A DNA stretch of 64,000 nt from Terrabacter sp. Root181 (GTDB lineage Bacteria > Actinomycetota > Actinomycetes > Actinomycetales > Dermatophilaceae). The notes beneath the pieces are model-generated. The model was not told the origin of the DNA and did no database searches. It worked only from the letters and a program-made list of their open reading frames with translations. This document shows, one piece after another, positions 1 through 8,372 of this stretch. The position numbers were made by a program, and so were the translations under genes. Each line of letters begins with the position of its first letter. The stretch's first letter is position 1. The stretch lies in the NCBI RefSeq assembly GCF_001428505.1, contig NZ_LMHU01000001.1, forward strand, positions 140,273 through 204,272. The letters run 5' to 3'.

Positions 1-1
1 C

Positions 2-3000
2 AAGGTGGGTGGCAACTCCGCCGTCGCCGTGGGCGTCGACGGCACGGTGTATGCCGTGTCCGCCGAGCTGGGCACGGTCACCGTGCTGAGGCCCGAGGGC
101 AACGCGTTCGCCAAGCCGGTCACGACGAAGCTCGGCTTCACGTCGAAGTCGGCCCAGGTGACCGCGGTCGGCGGCCACTGGGTCGTCTGGGACTCCGCGA
201 CGGGCACGCTCTACTCCGACGCGCTCACCGAGCCCCAGCAGCTGTCGGTCGGCAACGCCGAGCCCGGCAACCCTGCCTTCGCGGCGCTCCAGCAGCCCGG
301 GCCCGACGCGGCGTCCGTCCTCATCCAGGACGAGGCGCAGCTGACCCAGGTGTCGCTGACCGGCGCCAGCCCCACGACCGGTGGGGTGAAGCTGAGCCAG
401 GGCGCACCCGGTCAGCGGCTCTTCCTCTCGGCACCCGTGCGTCTGGCGAGCTGCGTCCACGCGGCGTGGGCCGGCGCGTCCAACGTCTACTACGGCCGCA
501 ACTGCGGCGCCCCCACCGACGCCGACACCGTCGACCTCGGCGCGATGAAGAAGGGCGTGCGCACCGACGGCGTCAAGCTGCGCGTCAACCGCGGCCTCAT
601 CGTCCTCAACGACCTCGACTCCGGTGACGTCTGGGACATCGACCGCAACCGCGTCAAGATCGACAACTGGAACTCCGTCATCCCGCCGCCGCAGACCGAC
701 GACAAGAACAAGAAGAAGGACGAGAACCTCGTCGATGACGAGGTGAGCCGCACGCCGCCCAAGGCGCAGCCGGACAACCTGCAGGTCCGCCCGGGGCGCA
801 CCTCGACCTTGCACGTCCTCGACAACGACTCCGACTCGCAGGGCTCGATCCTCGCGATCTCGCCCGGTGACGTCAGCCAGCCGGGGGTCACCGGCGTCTC
901 GACGAGCGCCTCGGCCGACGGCCAGACCGTCCAGGTCACCGTGCCCGAGGAGGCCAGCGGCACGTTCTCCTTCGACTACACCGTCAACAACGGCACGACG
1001 GCCACGAACGGCCGCGCGACCGCCAAGGTCACGGTCCGCATCGTCGGGGCCGACGTCAACACCGCTCCCAAGCTGCGGACGGGTCAGGCGAAGCTGGCCC
1101 AGGCCACGTACCCCGTCGTCGCGAGCGGCTCGGTGCGCGTCGGTGTCATCGCCGACTGGCGCGACGCCGAGAACGACCCGATCCAGGTCTCGGCGCTCGA
1201 CCCGACGACGACCGGCGTGGACGGCTCAGGGGCGCTGACCGTCAAGGCGCAGGGCGACAAGGGCGACCAGGTCGTCGACTACCAGGTCGACGACGGCCGT
1301 GGCGGCACGCAGAAGGCGTCGGTCACGCTCGACGTGCTGAGCGAGCAGGACAGCAAGGCCATCCCGCCCAAGACCCAGCCCGACGTGCTGCGCGCCGTCG
1401 TCGGCAAGCCGGTGCAGCTCCAGCCGCTCGGCAACGACATCGCCGGCGCCGACCCGACCGACCCGCAGGCCCGGATGCGCCTCGCGCAGTCCGTCAAGGG
1501 TCCGGGCCAGCTGAGGCTCGACACCAACCTCGACACCAACGTCCTCACGGTGACGGGGCAGACCCCCGGCACCTCGACGGTGACGTATGCCGCCCAGGTG
1601 GGCTCCGGTGTCAGCGTCGGCCGCATCCGCGTCGACATCATGCCGAACCCGTCGGTCGACCTGCCGCCCGTCGCGACCCCGGACGCCGCCGTGCTCCGGG
1701 GGCAGACCCCGGTCATCGCCGACGTGCTCTCCAACGACTACAGCCCGCGCAGCGACGTCCTCGTGGTCCAGCGCGTCGTCACCGGCGACGCGTGGCTGCG
1801 CGTCTCGGTCGTCCAGGGCCGGTGGATCCGGGCCGAGGCCACGGCCCCGCTCGACGGCGAAACCCCGCGACGCGGCACCGTCAGCTACACGATCAGCGAC
1901 GGCACGAAGACCGCCGTCGGCCAGCTGTCGGTCGTGCAGAAGCCGGAGCCCAAGGACAAGGTGCTGCCGACGGTCGTCGACGACGTCGCCACGGTCCGCG
2001 TCGGCGACGCGGTGACGATCCCGGCCCTGGACAACGACTCGATGAGCGAGGGCATCCCGCTCAAGCTCGACCCGGCCAGCATCAAGGTGCTCTCCGGCGG
2101 TGGCCAGGCCTTCGCGTCCGGCACGGTCGTGCGCTACGTCCCCGACCAGGAGACCCTCAAGGGGCCGAAGGCGGCCATCCTCGAGTACGCCACCTACCCC
2201 GAGGGCCTCCGGGCCCGGGCGGTCACCGGTCGCATCGGCGTGACGATCAACCCGCTGCCCGACGCGGTGAAGTACCCGAACCAGCCGCCCTCGGCGCGCA
2301 GCTTCTCGGCGAGCGTGACCGCCGGTGACACGTTGGCCATCACGGTGCCGACGAGCGGCGTCGACCCGGACGGTGACCTCACCTTCGTCAGCGGCATCGT
2401 CGGCGAGGACGGCAAGGCCGTCGACCTCAAGCTGGGTCGAGTCCTCGGCTTCGGCGCGGCGACGATCCGCTACGAGGCCTACCCGCGCAGCGCCGGCACC
2501 GAGGTCATCCGCTACCAGCTGCGCGACCGCTTCGGCCTGACGAGCGAGGGCTTCGTCCGCGTCGGTGTCGTCCAGCCGGGCGACCCGCAGCCGCCGGTGG
2601 CCGTCGAGGACGACGTCGTCGCCGCTCCCGGTCGCACGGTCCACGCCGACGTCCTGTCCAACGACCTCATCGCCGCCGGGGACTCGGTGTCGTTCGTCGA
2701 CCTGTCGACGCTCAACGACGCCGACGTGCTCAAGGACTTCCAGAAGCAGAAGGACGACACCTTCAAGGTCGTCGCCCCCGAGGACGGCCCGGCCAAGGTG
2801 CTGACCTACGGCATCACCGACGGGCTCTTCGACGCCTCGAAGTCGACGCTGACCGTGCGCGGCCAGAAGGACTTCAACAACCCGCCGATCGCCGTCGACG
2901 ACACGGGCCTGGCCAAGCAGGGCGAGACCTCGATCCTCGTCGACGCGCTGGCCAACGACCGCGACCTCGACGGTGACCAGGCGAGCCTCAAGATCACGAC

Positions 3001-5794
3001 GTTCATCGGGGACGGCGTCGTCCGCGAGGGCCGCAAGCTGCGCATCCAGCTGCGGCCCCAGGCCCGTGTCGTCCCCTACGTCATCGAGGATGCCGACGGC
3101 GCCTCGGCCATGGCCCTCATCTACGTGCCGGCCGGCAGCAACGGTGCGCCCTACGTCGTCGACGGCAAGACCATCAAGATGGGCGCCGACTCGACGGTCG
3201 ACGTCAACCTCGGCGACTACGTCAGCGACCCTCGGGGCGGCAAGGTGTCCCTCACCTCGCCCGACACCGTGTCGACGTCCCCGGAGGAGAACCTCCAGTC
3301 CGCCATCTCTTCCGGCACCGACCTCAAGCTGACGTCGACCAACGGCTACGTCGGCCCGGCCGCCCTGATGCTCGAGGTGACCAACTCGACGGGTCCGGCC
3401 GACAAGGCGGCCCAGAAGGTCTACGTCACGATCCCGGTGCAGATCGGGCCCGACGTCCCGGTGCTGCGCTGCCCTGACCACGAGGTCCGGCTCGTCGCCG
3501 ACGGCCCTGCCCGCAGCTTCGACATCCCGCGGCTCTGTCACGCGTGGCTGCCCACCGGGATGGACGCGAACAACGCGCAGTACGAAGCCACGTGGGACCC
3601 CGCCATCGACCGCGTCGACCTGAACCAGGCCGGTGCGGGCGGGCGCCAGGTCGTCCTCAAGGCCCAGCCGGCCGCCCAGGAGGGCTCCACGGGCGCGGTC
3701 ACCGTCAAGGCCAAGGGCGGCGCCGAGTCCTACAAGATCACGGTGCGGGTCGTCAGCGCCCCACCGGCCGCGACCCTGCGTCCGGTGCGGGTCGAGGGCC
3801 TCATCGCCGGCACGAGCCGCACGGTCAACCTGTCGCAGTACCTCGACAGCCCGCTGACCGCCCCCAGATGCCAGGTGCAGTCGGCCAAGGTCGTGTCCGG
3901 CACGGGAGTCAGCGTCACCCAGAGCGGCTGCCAGGTCTCGGTGTCGGCGTCCGACAAGGGCCGCGGCGACGCCCGCATCACGGTGCAGGCCGTCGACGCA
4001 CCCGGGCGCCCCGCCGCGCTCGGCCAGGTCTCCGTCAGCGTCCGCAGCAAGCCCGACCCCATGGCCGCCCCGACCGCGGTCGCGGACCGCATCCTCGGCA
4101 GCAGCGCGCGGGTCGACTTCCGGCCGCCGGCCTACGACGGCGGCCTGCCGATCCAGGGCTACGAGGTCACGGCGATCGGACCCGGCGGTGGCACCAAGCC
4201 CTGCTCGTCCTCCCCGTGCACGATCACGGGGCTGACCAACGGTCAGGACTACTCGTTCACGGTCCGCAGCCGCAACCCGGTCGGCTGGTCCGACCAGAGC
4301 CCGCCCAGCAACACGGTGCGCCCCGACACCAAGCCGAAGGCGACGGCGATCACCGACATCACGCCGGGAGACCGCAAGCTGGCGGTGCGGTGGAGCGAGC
4401 CGCCGAACGAGGGCAGCAAGGTGCTCAAGTACCGCGTCCAGTGGGTCAACATCGGCGGCAGCGCCGGCGCCACGGGACAGGCGGAGGTCGCGGCCCCGGG
4501 TCTGACCAAGGTCATCAGCGGCCTCATCAACAACGACGCCTACAACGTCCGCGTCCAGGCCAACAACGAGGCGGGCTGGGGTCCTTTCGGTCCCCAGGTC
4601 AAGGCCCAGTCGTTCGGCAAGCCGGCCGCTGTGCCGGCCCCGACGCTGAGCCCGCGCGAGCCCGTGCCGGGCGAGGCGAACGCCCAGGTGTCCATCGCGT
4701 GGGCGGCGACCGACCCGAACGGACCGCCCATCACGAAGTACGACGTGTTCCGTCGCACCGGTGGGGGCGCATGGAACCTCATCGCGACCCGCTCCGGCGG
4801 CGACTCCCGTGTCGCGAGCGACACGATCCCCTACCAGGGCCAGACGGTGCAGTACGTCGTGACCGCGACGAACGGCGGACCGGCGACCTCCGACAAGGCC
4901 AACTACAGCGGCTACACCGCCGACGGCATCCCCGAGACGCCCAACCTCTCGTCGGTGTCGACGCCGAGCGAGAACTACTCGGCGAACGCGGCGTTCAGCC
5001 TCGGTGACTCGCGCTCGCGCGGCTACGACAAGGTCAACTGGCGCACCAACGAGGGCCGCACCGGCTCGTGGAGCTGTGGCAGCGGCTGCTCGGGCGGCAC
5101 CGCGTCCAACCTCGGCAACAACCAGCAGTCCATGGAGGTCCAGGCCTGCAACGTCGCCGGTCGGTGCTCACCGTGGTCCAACAGCGTCACCTACCACCCG
5201 TTCGGTCCGACGCGGGCGATCCGCAACCCGGGCGAGAGCCACGACAACAACAGCATCACCTTCACGTGGAACGCCCCGACCAGCAACGGCCGCCCGATCA
5301 CGCAGTACCAGGTGACCGGCGACAAGAACGAGACGTTCGGGGCGAGCCGCGAGTCGACGACGATCGGTGGCCTCGGCTACAGCGACACCCGGACCATCCG
5401 GGTCCGGGCCTACGCGACCGACTCGGGCTGGGGTCCGTACACCTCGATCACCGGCACGACGAACGCCGCCCCCAAGCCGAAGGTGAACTCGGTCTACAAG
5501 GGGAGCCAGTGCGGCGCCACGAGCGGGTGCACCAAGCCCGACGGCACCCAGTGCGGCTCCAACTGCAACCACGTCGGCTACAACCTGTCGAACTACAACG
5601 GCGCCATCAGCTGCACCGTCGACAGCTCCGACGGCGGCTGGTCCAACCCCGACAACGGCTCCGGCGGGTCGCACCGCCCGAGCAACGGCGGCAACGACTC
5701 CAACAAGTTCTTCGGGTTCCCCAACGGCTGGGTCCGCGTGACCTGCTCGTCGTCGAACGGGTCCGACTCCGCGGAACGCAATCCCTGGGGGTGA
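2..5794 (+). CDS. Giant Big/cadherin-like and fibronectin III repeat surface protein (5' end outside window)
   Basis: The reading frame is already open at the window edge, so the N-terminus (probably with a signal or anchor) is missing; the GTG at 5 is not a convincing start. About 1,930 residues are visible. After a beta-rich N-terminal part come at least six tandem Ig/cadherin-like modules, each opening with a PP-A-DD/PD signature and a VL-ND motif (LHVLDNDSDSQG, ADVLSNDYSPRSD, ADVLSNDLIAAGD, VDALANDRDLDGD). From about residue 1,370 there are roughly four fibronectin III modules (DYSFTVRSRNPVGWSD, YNVRVQANNEAGWGPFG). The C-terminal ~250 residues are Gly/Asn/Ser rich with paired cysteines. 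This is the build of an extracellular adhesin or cell-wall scaffold. It sits 93 bp upstream of moxR, at the head of an ESX-like locus, so it may be a substrate or surface component of that system (inference). No enzyme motif was seen. Confidence 0.8.
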   Translation, partial: KVGGNSAVAVGVDGTVYAVSAELGTVTVLRPEGNAFAKPVTTKLGFTSKSAQVTAVGGHWVVWDSATGTLYSDALTEPQQLSVGNAEPGNPAFAALQQPGPDAASVLIQDEAQLTQVSLTGASPTTGGVKLSQGAPGQRLFLSAPVRLASCVHAAWAGASNVYYGRNCGAPTDADTVDLGAMKKGVRTDGVKLRVNRGLIVLNDLDSGDVWDIDRNRVKIDNWNSVIPPPQTDDKNKKKDENLVDDEVSRTPPKAQPDNLQVRPGRTSTLHVLDNDSDSQGSILAISPGDVSQPGVTGVSTSASADGQTVQVTVPEEASGTFSFDYTVNNGTTATNGRATAKVTVRIVGADVNTAPKLRTGQAKLAQATYPVVASGSVRVGVIADWRDAENDPIQVSALDPTTTGVDGSGALTVKAQGDKGDQVVDYQVDDGRGGTQKASVTLDVLSEQDSKAIPPKTQPDVLRAVVGKPVQLQPLGNDIAGADPTDPQARMRLAQSVKGPGQLRLDTNLDTNVLTVTGQTPGTSTVTYAAQVGSGVSVGRIRVDIMPNPSVDLPPVATPDAAVLRGQTPVIADVLSNDYSPRSDVLVVQRVVTGDAWLRVSVVQGRWIRAEATAPLDGETPRRGTVSYTISDGTKTAVGQLSVVQKPEPKDKVLPTVVDDVATVRVGDAVTIPALDNDSMSEGIPLKLDPASIKVLSGGGQAFASGTVVRYVPDQETLKGPKAAILEYATYPEGLRARAVTGRIGVTINPLPDAVKYPNQPPSARSFSASVTAGDTLAITVPTSGVDPDGDLTFVSGIVGEDGKAVDLKLGRVLGFGAATIRYEAYPRSAGTEVIRYQLRDRFGLTSEGFVRVGVVQPGDPQPPVAVEDDVVAAPGRTVHADVLSNDLIAAGDSVSFVDLSTLNDADVLKDFQKQKDDTFKVVAPEDGPAKVLTYGITDGLFDASKSTLTVRGQKDFNNPPIAVDDTGLAKQGETSILVDALANDRDLDGDQASLKITTFIGDGVVREGRKLRIQLRPQARVVPYVIEDADGASAMALIYVPAGSNGAPYVVDGKTIKMGADSTVDVNLGDYVSDPRGGKVSLTSPDTVSTSPEENLQSAISSGTDLKLTSTNGYVGPAALMLEVTNSTGPADKAAQKVYVTIPVQIGPDVPVLRCPDHEVRLVADGPARSFDIPRLCHAWLPTGMDANNAQYEATWDPAIDRVDLNQAGAGGRQVVLKAQPAAQEGSTGAVTVKAKGGAESYKITVRVVSAPPAATLRPVRVEGLIAGTSRTVNLSQYLDSPLTAPRCQVQSAKVVSGTGVSVTQSGCQVSVSASDKGRGDARITVQAVDAPGRPAALGQVSVSVRSKPDPMAAPTAVADRILGSSARVDFRPPAYDGGLPIQGYEVTAIGPGGGTKPCSSSPCTITGLTNGQDYSFTVRSRNPVGWSDQSPPSNTVRPDTKPKATAITDITPGDRKLAVRWSEPPNEGSKVLKYRVQWVNIGGSAGATGQAEVAAPGLTKVISGLINNDAYNVRVQANNEAGWGPFGPQVKAQSFGKPAAVPAPTLSPREPVPGEANAQVSIAWAATDPNGPPITKYDVFRRTGGGAWNLIATRSGGDSRVASDTIPYQGQTVQYVVTATNGGPATSDKANYSGYTADGIPETPNLSSVSTPSENYSANAAFSLGDSRSRGYDKVNWRTNEGRTGSWSCGSGCSGGTASNLGNNQQSMEVQACNVAGRCSPWSNSVTYHPFGPTRAIRNPGESHDNNSITFTWNAPTSNGRPITQYQVTGDKNETFGASRESTTIGGLGYSDTRTIRVRAYATDSGWGPYTSITGTTNAAPKPKVNSVYKGSQCGATSGCTKPDGTQCGSNCNHVGYNLSNYNGAISCTVDSSDGGWSNPDNGSGGSHRPSNGGNDSNKFFGFPNGWVRVTCSSSNGSDSAERNPWG

Positions 5795-5887
5795 CGGCCC
5801 GCTCCCGCGAAGGAGCAGGGCGCGCCCCGCCCCAGCCACACGGCATACCCCACGATCGACGGAACACCTGACAGGAGAACGACACCC

Positions 5888-6880
5888 ATGACGGCCACCC
5901 CCACCACAGGTCGCATCACGCAGGAGCAGGTCACCTGGTTCGCGCACACGTTCGACCAGCTGGTCGGCAACATCGAGAAGGCCGTGCTCGGCAAGCAGCA
6001 CGTCACGCGGCTCGCACTGACCTGCCTGCTGTCCGAGGGCCACATGCTCCTCGAGGACTTCCCCGGCACCGGCAAGACCCAGCTCGCCCGCGCCCTCTCG
6101 GCGACCGTGCAGGGCACCCACAGCCGCATCCAGTTCACGCCCGACCTGCTCCCGAGCGACGTCACCGGCGTCACGATCTACGAGCCGACGAAGCAGAGCT
6201 TCGAGTTCCACCCGGGCCCGATCTTCGCGACCATCGTGCTCGCCGACGAGATCAACCGCGCCTCGCCCAAGACGCAGTCGGCGCTGCTCGAGGTCATGGA
6301 GGAGGGCCGGGTCACCATCGACGGCAAGCCACACTCCGTCGGGGAGCCCTTCATGGTCATCGCGACCCAGAACCCCATCGAGCAGGCCGGCACCTACCGT
6401 CTCCCCGAGGCGCAGCTCGACCGCTTCCTCATGAAGGCGAGCGTCGGCTACCCCGACCACGAGGCGACGATCGCCGTGCTCGCCGACGCCAAGACGCGCG
6501 ACCGCGCCAAGACGCTGAGCCCGCTGATCGCGAGCAACGTCATCGTCGAGATGTCCAAGCTCGCCGACGAGGTGCACGTCGACCCGGCGATCCTCGGCTA
6601 CGTCAGCCGCATCGCCGAGGAGTCGCGCCGTCACCCGTCGCTCAAGCTCGGCCTGTCGGTCCGTGGCTGCCTCGCCTACGTCCGCTGCGCCAAGACGTGG
6701 GCCGCGAGCCAGGGCCGCACCTACGTCGTGCCCGACGACATCAAGCTGCTCGCCGAGCCGATCCTCAGCCACCGCCTGCTGCTGGGCGCCGAGGCGCAGT
6801 TCGCCGGAACGACCGTCGAGCAGTGCGTCGACCAGATCCTCGGCGACATCGCGCCGCCGGCCGAGCGCGCCTCGGCCTGA
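5888..6880 (+). CDS. MoxR-family AAA+ ATPase
   Basis: 330 aa; ATG preceded by an AGGAGAACGACACCC stretch. Walker A is FPGTGKTQLARAL (Lys63), Walker B is VLADEINRASPKTQSALLEVMEE, and the sensor region ATQNPIEQAGTYRLPEAQLDRF is diagnostic of MoxR. These hexameric ATPases are thought to act as chaperones that assemble or activate membrane or metal-binding complexes, commonly with a DUF58 protein. That DUF58 partner starts 31 bp downstream, followed by a transglutaminase-fold protein: the usual MoxR-DUF58-TGase triad. Here the triad sits in front of an EccC-like secretion ATPase, so it probably helps assemble the envelope machine. Length is typical. Confidence 0.93.
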   Translation: MTATPTTGRITQEQVTWFAHTFDQLVGNIEKAVLGKQHVTRLALTCLLSEGHMLLEDFPGTGKTQLARALSATVQGTHSRIQFTPDLLPSDVTGVTIYEPTKQSFEFHPGPIFATIVLADEINRASPKTQSALLEVMEEGRVTIDGKPHSVGEPFMVIATQNPIEQAGTYRLPEAQLDRFLMKASVGYPDHEATIAVLADAKTRDRAKTLSPLIASNVIVEMSKLADEVHVDPAILGYVSRIAEESRRHPSLKLGLSVRGCLAYVRCAKTWAASQGRTYVVPDDIKLLAEPILSHRLLLGAEAQFAGTTVEQCVDQILGDIAPPAERASA

Positions 6881-6911
6881 CCGCGACCGCAGAAGCAAGC
6901 AAGGGGACCGT

Positions 6912-8372
6912 ATGACCCAGCAGGACCAGGGGGCCACGTCGTCGCGTCGCGGCGGCCGCTTCCGTATGCCGTCACGCACGGGAGCGCCGGCCGGTGCCGG
7001 CGCGCCCGTGGCGGCGTCCGCGTCGACCGGTGGTCGGGCGCGAGCCGTCGGCTCGACGAGCCGCGGCATCCGCCAGGTCACCGCGCCGATCACGCGGTCG
7101 ATCGAGCAGGTCGCCGGTCAGACCGAGGGCGTGTGGCGCCCCGTCGCCGGGATCCTTCGCTGGATCTCGCCGCTCGGGTGGACGATCCTCGCGCTCGGTC
7201 TCGTGTGCTGGTTCGTCGGGGCCCGCTGGGGCTGGACCGAGCTGCTCATGGTCGCCGCGGCAGCCCTGCTGCTCTTCGCGATCTGCTTCGTGCTCGCCCT
7301 CGGTCGCACGAAGGTCCGCATCCTCGCCGAGGTCGACCCGCGTCGGGTCGTCGTCGGTGACCCCGCGACGGGCCGCATCCTCGTCACCAACGAGGCCCGC
7401 ACCCCGATGCTGCCGATCCTCGTCGAGCTGCCCGTGGGCCTGTCGGCCGCGCGCTTCGTGCTGCCGGCCCTGACCCCGGGCAACGCCCACGAGGAGCTCT
7501 TCGTCGTGCCGACCTCGCGGCGCGGCGTCATCCAGGTCGGACCCGCGACGACGGTCCAGGGCGACCCGCTCGGCCTGATGCGCCGCACGCTGACGTGGAC
7601 CGAGCGCACCGAGCTCTTCGTCCACCCGCGCACCGTCGCGCTCGAGTCGCTCGGCGCCGGCCTGCTGCGCGACCTCGAGGGCAGCACGACCGAGGACGTC
7701 TCGATGAGCGACCTCGCCTTCCACGCGCTGCGCGAGTACCAGCCGGGCGACGACCGCCGCTACATCCACTGGCGCAGCTCGGCCAAGGCCGGCAAGCTCC
7801 TCGTGCGCCAGTTCCTCGACACCCGCCGGTCGCACGTGACGGTGATCGTCGACCCCGACCCGGAGCAGTACCGCTCGGGTCACGGCAAGACCGGGCAGGC
7901 CGACCGCGACGTCGAGCGCGACGTCATGGCCGCGAACGCCCCCACGGCGATCCAGGCCGACGTCGAGACGGCCATCTCGGTCGGCAGCTCGATCATGGTC
8001 CGCGTCATGCTCGACGAACAGGACTGCACCATCGTCTGCGGTCCGCAGAAGGTGACGAAGTCGGTCCCGCAGGTCGGCCTCGACGCGATGTCCCGGGTCG
8101 AGCCCGGTCCCGTCGACCTCTTCACGACCTCTCTCGACGCCGCCGAGCTGGCGCCCGACACGAGCACGTGCTTCATCGTGACCGGTCCGCACCGGCCGTT
8201 CATCGAGCTGCAGCGCGCGGCCGGGCAGTTCCCGCCCGAGGTCAGCCGCGTCATCGTCGTCATCGACCCGGAGGCCGACCACGGCATCCGTCGTGGCGGC
8301 GGCCTCGTCATCCTCACCCTCGCCACGCTCGAGGACCTCCGCACGCTTCTCGTCTCAGGGGTGGCCCGATGA
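6912..8372 (+). CDS. DUF58 membrane protein (MoxR partner)
   Basis: 486 aa from the ATG at 6912 (leader AAGGGGACCGT), 31 bp after moxR. A basic, Gly/Ala-rich N-terminal ~80 residues is followed by two membrane segments (about residues 85-130: WTILALGLVCWFVGARW and LLMVAAAALLLFAICFVLAL). The C-terminal half carries the DUF58 hallmark YQPGDDRRYIHWRSSAKAGK and then LLVRQFLDTRRSHVTVIVD. DUF58 proteins resemble von Willebrand A-like domains and act with MoxR ATPases; the biochemical role is unknown. The stop overlaps the next start (ATGA at 8369), indicating translational coupling. Confidence 0.9.
   Translation: MTQQDQGATSSRRGGRFRMPSRTGAPAGAGAPVAASASTGGRARAVGSTSRGIRQVTAPITRSIEQVAGQTEGVWRPVAGILRWISPLGWTILALGLVCWFVGARWGWTELLMVAAAALLLFAICFVLALGRTKVRILAEVDPRRVVVGDPATGRILVTNEARTPMLPILVELPVGLSAARFVLPALTPGNAHEELFVVPTSRRGVIQVGPATTVQGDPLGLMRRTLTWTERTELFVHPRTVALESLGAGLLRDLEGSTTEDVSMSDLAFHALREYQPGDDRRYIHWRSSAKAGKLLVRQFLDTRRSHVTVIVDPDPEQYRSGHGKTGQADRDVERDVMAANAPTAIQADVETAISVGSSIMVRVMLDEQDCTIVCGPQKVTKSVPQVGLDAMSRVEPGPVDLFTTSLDAAELAPDTSTCFIVTGPHRPFIELQRAAGQFPPEVSRVIVVIDPEADHGIRRGGGLVILTLATLEDLRTLLVSGVAR

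Noticed and set aside
1226-3541. Long open frame antisense to the giant repeat protein (and similar frames antisense to most genes)
   Set aside because: Composition is Arg/Asp/Val-rich without motifs, has no ribosome-binding site and is expected opposite high-GC coding DNA; the + frame has clear domain repeats.
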